A stretch of 64,000 nucleotides of DNA from Tetrapyrgos nigripes (lineage: Eukaryota; Basidiomycota; Agaricomycetes; Agaricales; Campanellaceae), in contig JAACJM010000156.1 of assembly GCA_013368315.1 (NCBI GenBank), forward strand, positions 117,584-181,583, in the 5' to 3' direction. The position numbers and the translations under genes were made by a program. Numbering within the stretch: the stretch's first letter is position 1; each line of letters opens with the position of its first letter. This document shows, piece by piece, positions 11,516 through 21,019 of the stretch. The notes beneath the pieces are model-generated. The model was not told the DNA's origin, made no database searches, and was given only the letters and a program-made list of their open reading frames with translations.

Positions 11516-12725
11516 CTTATCCTTTATCAGAAAAGCGAGCTACAGAAGTATTAGAACTTGTGCATACAGATGTGAAACAACAACCATCTATATCATATCA
11601 CAAGTACGAGTATTTCGTTGTTTTTCTTGATGACTTTAGTTCTTTCCCTGTAACCTTCCTTTTAGTAAGGAAATCTGATGTCTTTAAGTCTTTTAAAATG
11701 TACGTTGCCTGGGCAGAACAGTCTACTGGCAAAAAACTAAAGACTTTACGATCAGATTTGGGAACAGAGTTTATGAACGAAGATTTTGACAACTTCCTTG
11801 CTGAAAAAGGCATTATAAGACAAATGTCAGCCCCATACATACATCAACAAAATGGTCGTGCCGAGAGAATAATTAGAACACTCAATGAGAAGTCAGAAGC
11901 CATGCGCCATCATGCAAATGGACCTCCTTCTTGGTGGGAATTTTCTCTTGCCACAGCTACTTTTGTAGCATGTCGTACACCAACAAAACGACTCAAATGG
12001 AAGACTCCTTTTGAATTGTGGTACAAAAAGAAACCAGATATATCTTACTTCTGTTCTTGGGGATGCGCTGCATATGTATTCATCCCAGAAAAGAAAAGAG
12101 TAAATAAACTCTCCCCAAAATCGGAATTAATGATCTTTGTTGGTTACGAAAAAGGTTCTAAAGCCTGGTTATTTATGAGACGTGACAATTCACTCTTTGT
12201 TAGTCCACAAGCACTCTTCATTGAGAAATGGTTTCCACGAGTCTTATCATCCGAAACAGAAGAAAGTGACAAATCCACCAAACCTGTCCAACCTTCTGAA
12301 TTAATGCGCAGTTTGCACAAACAGGGTACAAATAATCTCCCACCTGACCCTGTAGTACCCCTCGATTTAGATGATCTGTTCCGAGATCAATTTGATGATC
12401 AGGATCCACCACCCGATGAAGGTGATGGTAATCATCAAAATATTGATGATGGAAATGGTTCGGATGCTAACTCCGAAGACCATAATCCTGGTGCACACCA
12501 ACCTTCTGATCCAAATGACTCCAAAACAGAATCTACACAATCTCGTGAACCGACTCCACCACCTGCACCAGAACCACCTGCTCAAGTACCTGCTGATCCT
12601 GTACCTGTACAAGGTCCTCAACCAGTTAATCCACGAAACGTCGATTTAACTACTGGTAGATTTATAAATAGAGAACCTAATCAGATCGTCAATCTAGACC
12701 AAATTGGAGAATTACAGATCCAAAC
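11500..12725 (+). pseudogene. Copia B integrase
   Basis: DDE integrase core: 'LVHTDVK' (first Asp), 'TLRSDLGTEFMNEDF' (second Asp), 'APYIHQQNGRAERIIRTLNE' (Glu), then 'PTKRLKWKTPFELWYKKKPD' and 'FCSWGCAAYVFIPEKKR', the usual copia C-terminal integrase blocks. A Pro/Asp-rich disordered linker follows. The frame shifts near 12722 ('ATCCAAACATGC') to the frame of the reverse transcriptase. Confidence 0.9.
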
Positions 12726-14717
12726 ATGCAACACAGTAGAGACATACCACGAGGTGGATGGACTAGAGTAACTCCGAGAGTAACTCGTTCTCAATCTCGT
12801 GCTACTGGTTCGCAAACTGTAACAGATCCCACTCCATCGACTTCTCAAGTCAGAGAAGAGAGTGACAATGAAAATCAATCTGAAACAGAACCAGGACCTA
12901 GTGGAGAAATTGCGGAGTTTCTTGAACAAGATGTTTTAGAACAACGTGTTCAACAAGGGGGAGTATGGTTACAAAATTATCTCTTATCGCAGGCCTTTGT
13001 AGATAATAAACAAGGAAGTTCCTCTGCAACACCTCTGTTTATTCACAATACTCCTATTGCTTTAGTGGATGAATATCCATATCATCATGATACCAATAGA
13101 GATCCAGATCCAAAAAATAAAAGAGATAAAGTTACAAAACATCTGATAGACTATTGGGAAAATAAGACCTTCGTGCAGCACTGGACATCAACTAATGATT
13201 TCAGGAACGCTCCAAAGGATCTTAAGAAGCAATGGGAAGAAGCTTGTCAGTATGAGATTGATCAATTGAAAAAACGAAATGTCTTTGAATTGGTAGATCT
13301 TCCCAAAGGTCGTAAACCAGTCAGATGTCGTTGGATATTTAATATTAAATCAAACAAAACAAAACGTGCACGACTCGTTGCAAAGGGTTTTTCCCAAACA
13401 GAAGGAATTGATTATAACAATGTATTCAGTCCAGTAGTCCGCTTCGAAATGGTTAGACTGTTACTTGCCATTGCTGCTATAGAGAATTGGGAGATCAAGG
13501 CACTAGACGTCAAAAGTGCTTTTCTCTATGGACTTCTTGACGAAGAAATCTATATGACGCAGCCTGATGGCTTTGTTAATCAGGACAGAAGCAAGGTTTG
13601 GAGGTTACGCAAGGCACTTTATGGTCTGAAACAAGCAAGCTTAGCCTGGTGGACTGAATGCACAAAGTATATGCAATCTTTAGGCTTTAAGCGCTTACAT
13701 TCAGATGCCGGCGTATATATCTATTGTATGAATGGCAAAACCATAATAGCCATCATATATGTAGACGATGCATTATGGATGGGTTCAGATCTGAAATTAT
13801 TAAACAGATTAATGAATCAATTCATGGCTAAATGGGAATCTCATGATCTCGGAGATGCAAAGGAATTTTTAGGCATGCGCATACAACGTGATCGAAAGAA
13901 GAGTATTCTTACTCTCGACCAAGAAGACTATTTAAATAAAGTCATCAAATGTTTTGGTGCTGAGAATATGAAGCACACAACAACACCTATGCCACAGTCA
14001 TATATTCCTTTAGCACACGATGGTAATGTTGATATCAAAGTTAGAACTTTGTTCCAACAAGTGATTGGCTCGATCCTTTATCTTATGCTTGGTACTCGAC
14101 CTGATATAGCTTTTGCTGTTATCAAGTTATCAACATACTCAGCAAATCCCTCACCAGACCATCTAAAGAAAGCTATGTATATCATAAGATACTTGCTTTC
14201 TACAAAACATTATAGACTCATCTATGATGGATCTAAATCTAGTGGTCTTATAGGTTTTTGTGATAGTGATTGGGCACGAGATAGAGATAATCGTCATTCA
14301 CAGACTGGCTTTATATTTGAGCTTGCACAGAGCTCAATTTGCTGGTCAAGTCGAAAACAAAAAACTGTTGCATTGTCCTCCACTGAAGCCAAGTACATGG
14401 CACTTTGTGAATGTGCAAAACAGGCTCTATGGATTAAAACTCTATTAAAAGAAATCGGTTTTAAATTGAATCATGTTCCTATTGTTGGTGACAATCAAGG
14501 CTCGATCTTTATTAGTCAAAATCCTATCACTGAATCAAGATCAAAGCATATTGATATTCGTTACCATTTTATAAGAGAACTGATTCAGGAGTCTAAAAAA
14601 ATCCAACTCTATTTTACTCCTGGAAACGAAAATCGTGCAGACCTTCTAACGAAGAATCTTGGGCACATTAAGTTTCTTAAATTCCGAAATGAGTTAGGAC
14701 TATTCTTTGATTCTTAA
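12720..14717 (+). pseudogene. Copia B reverse transcriptase and RNase H
   Basis: 663-codon open frame. RVT_2 blocks: 'NVFELVDLPKGRKPVRCRWIF', 'RLVAKGFSQTEGIDYNNVFSPVV', 'ALDVKSAFLYGLLDEEIYMTQPDGF', 'LYGLKQASLAWW'. The active-site motif YVDD is at 13758-13769, and 'LYLMLGTRPDIAFAV' follows. RNase H: 'GFCDSDWARDRDNRHSQTG', 'SSTEAKYMALCECAKQALW' and a C-terminal 'NRADLLTKNLG'. This domain itself is undamaged; the gene is broken upstream. Stop at 14715-14717. Confidence 0.93.
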
Positions 14718-14865
14718 ATATACTTATGGGTTGGAAACAACCGTCAAGATTTTCAGAGTGGATACTATTTGCATTCCATTATGTTTATGCTCATGCAAGA
14801 ATCATTTAATCCTTGATGTGCGCTTACAATGCTGCACTTAAGTCAGCATCTAAAGCGAGGGGGAG
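14718..14865 (+). promoter_or_regulatory. Copia B 3' untranslated end and polypurine tract
   Basis: 'GCGAGGGGGAG' at 14855-14865 abuts the 3' LTR and is the plus-strand primer (polypurine tract). The same 'GGGGGAG' motif precedes the 3' LTR of copia A. Confidence 0.85.
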
Positions 14866-15264
14866 TGTTGAGATATATACCTTCCATGTATAGTAACTAT
14901 GATTCTATATGGAGTTATTATGAAACTTCTACGTAGCTACAAGTATGCTAGTCCTCCAGGACATTCTCCGGACATTACTCTTATCTTCTACTATGTAGTG
15001 ATATCTCTGTAGATAGCAATATGGCCAATGGCAATATCCTCTTAGTCTCTAGGTATGTCCATGGACAATGTAGATATTAGTAATTACATGCTCTTTATCT
15101 AGTATAAAAGCTCTCTGTAAAGTCGTAGATGCTACAGAACAATATCCAGTTCTATCTGCTCTACAAGCAACTCGTATCTAAGCTCTACTAGCTTTCTACT
15201 CAGCCCTCTATTTGGTGAGCTCTACTGACTGGTCACCCTACGCTGAATATTTGTTGCTTCATTA
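14866..15264 (+). repeat. 3' LTR of copia B
   Basis: 399 bp, starts TGTTGAGATA and ends TTCATTA, followed by TSD tctgg. Differs from the 5' LTR at four sites. Confidence 0.93.
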
Positions 15265-15269
15265 TCTGG

Positions 15270-16365
15270 TATGGACAACGGTTATCTCAGGTCAGATCTC
15301 ACTTCAGATCTTATGAATAAAAGTACTGATGCGCTTTTTCCAGCAGCTCGTAATATGGAAGCAGGTTCTTCATGTATATATTTATTACATACCGCTCCTC
15401 TGGGTTCTACAACCCCTTTTATTTATAATGAACTGTACACTAGCCCTGGCGGCAACAATAAATATTTATGTGCCTGTGGCACTCTGTTTTCATTATGCCA
15501 GAAGTGTAAGAAGAAGAAATCTGATACTGTCAAAATCCACTTCGGTGATGGATGGTTACTTGACTCTGGAGCATCAGCACATTTTACGTTCGACATTAAT
15601 GACTTTGTTGAATTGAGTTATATAAAACCAATTCCAGTGAAAACTGCCAATGGATTCACGAACATTCGTGCATCCGGAACAGTCCTGATCTCTCAACGTA
15701 AAAGAGTTATGAAATTAGATCCGGTCTATTACATTCCCAATCTAAATCAACGACTCTTATCTGTCGGTCAATTCTTAGATGACAACATGCTTATGCGCGG
15801 TAACTCCGATCATATCACCATTTCGAGAAATACAACATTCTTGACTTTCTCAAAGCGTATACCGGAAGAAACGCTATACTATCTTCCACACAAATCGAAA
15901 ATTGTCACTTCTAAAGCCAATCTTTTGATTTATCTTATCCACTACGAGATCTTACATTGTCGTATAGGACATCCCTCTCGTGATGTTCTAAAACATGTCC
16001 GACAACACACCCTTGGCACTCCTGAATTCATCATTCCGAAGGAGCTTCCTTTGTGCAAAGGCTGTCTTGAAGGCAAAACTCCCAAACAGGCTTACCCTCC
16101 TAACGAACGACGTGCTACTCGTCCTTTCCAAATTATCCATACGGATTTGAAGGAATTCCCCACAATCTCCTACCACAAGTACAAGTATATAATCGTCTTC
16201 TTTGATGATTACACTTCGGATGCTTGGATACGACTTCTTAAAGACAAGAAACAACCACTAACTGCCACTCGCCAGTTCCTTGCGATGGTAGAAACTCAAT
16301 ATAAGACGAAAGTCGAACAGTGGATGTCCGATATGGGTGGTGAATTCATCAAAGGCACCTACTGA
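15270..16365 (+). pseudogene. Copia A protease and integrase N-terminal part
   Basis: Continues the copia A polyprotein after the copia B insertion; the ATG at 15271 is internal, not a true start. Protease motif 'WLLDSGASAHFTFDIND' has its DSG at 15562-15570. Gag-pre-integrase: 'EILHCRIGHPSRDVLKH' and 'CKGCLEGKT'. Integrase: 'IIHTDLKEFPTISYHKYKY' and 'WMSDMGGEFIKGTY'. It is cut by TGA 16363-16365; the same frame continues directly after it. Confidence 0.92.
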
Positions 16366-17646
16366 GATATGTTACTCGAGAAGGGTATTAGAATCCTTAA
16401 AAGTGCACCATACATTCATCAACAGAATGGTCGAGCGGAGCGCTTTATACGCACCCTAATGGATAAGGCACTGGCAATGATGAAGCTAGCATGTCTACCT
16501 GAATCCTGGTGGGAATATGCTGTCTGTCATGGATTGTATGTCTATCGACGTACTCCCTTACGACGACACAAATGGATAACTCCATTTGAAATGCTTGAAA
16601 AGGAAAAACCATGTATCGATCATTTGCGAGTTTTTGGCTGTGGAGCTTATGTCTTTAAACCCGAGGAAACTCGAAAGAACAAACTCGCTTCCAAGTCAGA
16701 ACTCATGACGTATCTTGGTGTAGCACCGGGAGAATGTGGAAATCTTTTCATGCGTACAAACAATGCGGAATTTACATCCCCACAAGCCTTAGAACCAAGA
16801 AGGCCTATAACGCCACCTCCAAGGGAGACACCACCTCCTGCAGCACCTCGGAAAGTCACTAGACCAAGACGGGATTACGGAGAACCAACACGTCGAAGCG
16901 AGCGTGTTAGTGAACCAAACAAACGGTACGGAGATAATCACCCCGTACAAGTTACACGCGATCTTGAACCTCAAATCGCAGCTGATAAAAGAGCGGAAGC
17001 AAAAGCTAAAGCAGAGAGAGACGCTCGGAGAGAACACCGACGTCAACAAGCTGCAGAGCAACAGGTTCCCGGACCTAGTTCTTCATCCGGAAGCGCACCC
17101 CAGGGGGAGCAGCAAGCTGAGAGTGATGACTCTGCACGCCCTGAATCAGAAGAAATGGCAGAACCATGCCGGGAAGGGGGAGTATCTATAAATTTCTTGC
17201 TTAAGCAGGCAGTTACTCCTGGAGAAATCGATTCCCACTTGCTTATTCAGAAAGTTACTTCGAAGAATGATGGGAATCAACCGAATGTTCGTAATATTCG
17301 CAAATGGACATTCAAAGATATTGCTCGCTTACCTATAGCTGAGCAGGAGGAATGGAAAGTTGCTTGCCGCGAAGAACTAGAGGCTCTTCGCAAGCGCAAC
17401 ACCTATGAATTGGTCGAAAGACCTACAGATAGGAAAGTCATCAAAAACCGATGGGTCTTCGACATCAAGTCTGATGGTCGTAAAAAGGCAAGACTCATTG
17501 CAAAAGGTTTTTCACAGATCGAAGGCATGGACTTTGATCAAGTATATTCGCCTGTTGTTCAATTCGAGACTGTGCGCTTAATCTTCGCTTTAGCTGCACT
17601 TAAGGGCTGGCACGTGTCCGGTGTCGATGTCCAATCAGCCTACTGA
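16366..17646 (+). pseudogene. Copia A integrase C-terminal part and start of reverse transcriptase
   Basis: Same frame as the preceding segment. 'SAPYIHQQNGRAERFIRTLMD' supplies the integrase Glu. 'TPFEMLEKEKPCIDHLRVFGCGAYVF' follows, then an Arg/Pro/Glu-rich linker and the RT N-terminus 'NTYELVERPTDRKVIKNRWVFDIK', 'RLIAKGFSQIEGMDFDQVYSPVVQFE', 'VSGVDVQSAY'. TGA 17644-17646 interrupts the conserved block that reads SAFLYGLLDEEIYM in copia B. Confidence 0.92.
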
Positions 17647-18861
17647 TATGGCTTACTCGATGAAGAAATCTATATGGAACAACTGGAAGCTTTTAAAGTA
17701 AAAGGACAAGAGCATAAAGTCGTCCGGCTTCTTCATGCTCTCTACGGACTCAAACAAGCAGGACTTGCGTGGTGGAAAAGTCTTGATAAGTCCATGGCGG
17801 AACTTGGTTTTAAACGAATCATTTCCGACGCCAGAATCTTCATTCACAAACGCTACAACGCCAACAATGATCTTATTGAAAATTCTATCGTTATTGCCGT
17901 AGTCTATGTGGATGACGCTCTATTCTGTGGAGCTAACAAAACCTTAGTCTTACAACTCAAAGGAAACTTTATGAAGAGATGGGAATGTAGGGATCTAGGC
18001 GATGCCAAAGAATTCCTTAGGATGAGAATTACCAGGAAAGGTAGCAAGGTCTCTTTAGACCAGCGCGCCTATCTGGATAAAATCCTAGAGACATATGGAA
18101 TGCAAAACGCAAAAGTTTCTGCTACCCCATTACCCGCCAATTATCACCCTCTTCCTCTTCCAGAAGACGCTCCTGTCAACTATACTCTTCATCAAAGTTA
18201 TCAGGAGATAATCGGATCCTTACTTTATTTAATGTTAGGAACATGTCCTGATATCTCCTTTGCTGTCACAAAACTTGCGCAATTTGCTGCAAACCCCTCA
18301 CAAGAACACTACAATAAGGCGAAAGATATTTGCCGTTACCTCGTTGGCACTAGAAAATATGCTCTTGTGTACAACGGTCGAGGGGGAGAAGGCTTATCAG
18401 CCTATACAGACTCCGATTGGGGATCAGATCCTGGATCTCACAAATCTCAAACTGGCTTCTTTCTACAATTAGCCCAAGCACCATTTAGCTGGATGTCTAG
18501 ACAACAAAAGACAGTTGCCCTATCTTCGACTGAAGCTGAATACATGGCACTTAGTGACTGCAGTCAACAAGTATGCTGGTTCAAGACTCTTCTCAGTGAA
18601 ATCGAATATCCTCTCCACACTATTCCAATTCACAGTGACAATCAGGGATCAATTTTTATTGCATCAAACCCTGTCATGGATAAGCGAACCAAGCACATTG
18701 ATATTCGATATCATTTTGTTCGAGAAAAAGTCATCGACGAGACAGTCAAGTTATTCTTCATTGAAGGAAGCAATAACCCTGCAGATCTACTCACTAAAGC
18801 TCTAGATCGAGTAAAGTTTGAGAAGTTCAGGAAACAATTAGGACTTCAATTTTATAATTGA
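17647..18861 (+). pseudogene. Copia A reverse transcriptase and RNase H
   Basis: Same frame after the TGA: 'YGLLDEEIYMEQ', 'LYGLKQAGLAWWKS', YVDD at 17905-17916, 'LYLMLGTCPDISFAVTKL'. RNase H: 'AYTDSDWGSDPGSHKSQTG', 'SSTEAEYMALSDCSQQVCW' and the end 'NPADLLTKALDRVKFEKF'. Apart from the two TGAs, the whole 15271-18861 frame is open, which suggests limited decay. Confidence 0.92.
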
Positions 18862-18977
18862 AGAAAGTCCTATAAATCGCATCGAAAATATTGAGGCACT
18901 AGATCCCTTCCTTCCATGGCTGCTTACAGCGCCTACCTATGCTTACACGCACTACCGTGCTGCTTAGCAAGGGGGAG
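18862..18977 (+). promoter_or_regulatory. Copia A 3' untranslated end and polypurine tract
   Basis: 'GCAAGGGGGAG' at 18967-18977 is the polypurine tract directly before the 3' LTR. Confidence 0.85.
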
Positions 18978-19345
18978 TGTTGAATTGGCGCATTCAGTTG
19001 CAGCCATCAACGTCATCTATGTAGAACAATAGTAGTAGTTATAAATAGAACAATAAGATTATATAGACAATAAATGTAGTACGACAATAGTGTACGAAAC
19101 CAGCATTGTACTATCAAGTACAATAGAATCTTATTGTTACTCTAGTATTAGTTTACATGTATTTGTACCTCCTCAAAGGTATATAAGGACTCATAGATAG
19201 TCCTCCAAATAACAAGTTTTATACTTAACTCTCATCGCTCTACAAGCCTCTAACAAGCCTTATAAGCTACTCTCTATCCACAGGTAAGTTGCGTAGTTGC
19301 CACTGCGTTTAGTAGTGTACAGGACCGTACCATGTCTGCTTAACA
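18978..19345 (+). repeat. 3' LTR of copia A
   Basis: 368 bp, TGTTGAATTG to CTTAACA, followed by the TSD gtatg (19346-19350). Three transitions from the 5' LTR. Confidence 0.95.
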
Positions 19346-20893
19346 GTATGCTCATGACTTCTCCTTCTGGGCACCGAGTCAAGATCATCTGGCGGAGCAG
19401 TACATCTTTATCATTTATCATCAGTATTTATATGGATAATAGAGAAAGATGTTGTACCTTGGACACCAACCCTGTACTATACAGGCTAGCAGCACTTGCT
19501 CTGGATAGTCAGTGATATAAGGACCCAGACCGTAGATAACACGTCGGTAGTGGCCGTCTGTGCATTTTGTGACTTTCGGAGATGTCATGTAGGGTTTTAG
19601 ACTAGAAAGAACATGCTTGAGGGATGTGTGGAATAGCTGTCAGCGAAATTTCCGAAAATCAGCACCACCGGCATGGTCTTGTGAAGCTAGAAGTGACAAT
19701 GCGTAAGGAAACTTGAATAATGTATAATAATGAACTACTCACTTTTAGGGATTGCAAGAAAACCGAGCAGGGCTACGGCATTTCGATGTGCATGTCTGAC
19801 TGAGGAATGGACGTTTCCAAGGGAAATATACAGTGGGTAGTAGTCGCTTTGCCCAGTCGCAACTGATACAGTCGTTTTGTCACTGCCGAGGATTACTGGA
19901 CAGAACATGGCACCGTGAGTACTTTCATCTTCCGCGATCTCGTCCTATGAAGTGGAGTTAGCCCTTAATGAAAATGGACAGAAGGAGAAATACATACACA
20001 CTGAGTCCATGCCCAATTACCCGTCATCAAATCCCGGTACAGTCGCTTCCCATTCTTGAACAGTCTTTTGGGTGAAACGTCCATCTCGGTCTTAAAACTC
20101 AGATTTGCCAACATTTGCTCCATGATGGCAAGTGGATCCCGAAACCAGACTTGATACTCCTGCTGTTTCCACGCTGGCAATGGGCTCTGATCCTCTGGTA
20201 AGTCACCGTTGAACTTGACAGTAAAACTCTCCCATTGGATCTCGCCTTGACGGATGGCATCAATAAGACCATACATCTCCCGGTGATTATGGAAAGGGAC
20301 ATTGTCTGATCGTTCAGGGGCCATGAGCTCGGAGATGAGTTGCAAGAGGGTATCGATGTCACCCGCAGACATCTGGACTTTGTGGTACAAAAACTCTGCC
20401 AACTTGAACTCTGTTGCATTCTGGAATGGCGCCCAGTCATTGAATTTGTTGTCGTTGATGACAGGAGCCGGTAGGCTGTTTTCGGGTAGATCGTAACCGT
20501 TTTGATCACAGGGAGTGCCTGTATATATGTAGGTCAGAAACACCACCAAGTATTGAGAGAGAATTAATTCTTACCATCCAGAATGGGATGTGCCATTTCA
20601 ACATGGGTACCGTACTTTCTCAAATCTAGGGGCGCCGCTGACCATTGAAGACGGACTGGAGATCCATTCTGTCTGCGCCGTGGCGAACGCTGAGAAGAAA
20701 ATACGGGTGATGGTGGACGAGACTGTGGAGGGGGTGTATTAAAAGAATTGAGATCCGGAGTGGGAAAACGAGGTGCAGGAGGGTCAGGTTGAGGCTCTGC
20801 GTGTTTAGCTTCTATGTGTCTCTTGAGGCCACCCTCACTCTTGACTTTGAGTCCACATTCAGGGCATTGTACACGCTTGATCTGGCGGACCAT
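19346..20893 (-). pseudogene. Plavaka-type transposase, N-terminal half
   Basis: Starts at 20893 with an N-terminal C2H2 finger ('CPECGLKVKSEGGLKRHIEAKH') and a Pro/Ser-rich linker. Exons follow from GT-AG splicing: 20893-20575, 20518-19998, 19944-19743, 19686-19458, and 19405 to the insertion. The introns are 52-56 nt and phases agree at every junction. Family landmarks: 'WAPFQNATEFKLAEFLYHK', 'MTGNWAWTQ', 'DESTHGAMFCPVILGSDKTT', 'VSVATGQSDYYPLYISLGN', 'HAHRNAVALLGFLAIPK', 'APPDDLDSVPRRR'. An in-frame TGA (19642-19640) replaces the Arg expected in 'FR-R-QLFH', most simply CGA to TGA. The last exon ends 'RSHEH' at the copia TSD and resumes with 'TDSLFAGEGCSLKELW' at 4409, in frame. Confidence 0.9.
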
Positions 20894-21019
20894 GGCAAAA
20901 GAGCTGTGCCAAACAGCGGAGGTAGTGGAAGCTTGGTTGATATGCTTGACTAATCAAGCGGCAAAAAAAAAAAAAAAAATTTGTCAAAGTCAAACCATCA
21001 AAGTCAAACCAATCGCACC

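Larger units (their letters stand above)
7179..15264 (+). mobile_element. Ty1/copia LTR retrotransposon B (inner), nested in copia A
   Basis: Two 399-bp LTRs (7179-7577 and 14866-15264) flank a complete set of copia domains. The target duplication is tctgg at 7174-7178 and 15265-15269. I count four LTR differences, one of them at the second-last base (5' LTR ends ..CATAA, 3' LTR ends ..CATTA). Neither copy has the usual ..CA end. The internal ORF is broken by a TGA at 9966-9968 and three frame changes, all in the same direction (near 10650, 11505 and 12722). Confidence 0.95.
4415..19345 (+). mobile_element. Ty1/copia LTR retrotransposon A (outer), nested in the Plavaka gene
   Basis: Two 368-bp LTRs (4415-4782 and 18978-19345) start TGTTGAATTG and end CTTAACA. 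They flank gag, protease, integrase and RT-RNase H coding remains in Ty1/copia order. A 5-bp target duplication, gtatg, lies at 4410-4414 and 19346-19350. I count three differences between the LTRs (Y at 4772, one in 'tttaYatg', one in 'actcRtag'), all transitions. The internal region is about 6.1 kb once nested element B (7179-15264) and one tctgg copy are removed. Coding is broken by a frameshift after gag, frame changes around 6345-6530 and two in-frame TGA codons in pol, so the copy is not autonomous as written. Confidence 0.95.

Noticed and set aside
2480..20990. Terminal inverted repeats of the Plavaka transposon (cttgattactt near 2505 versus cttgattagtc near 20960)
   Set aside because: Match is short and imperfect and no target duplication was found; not enough to set element ends.
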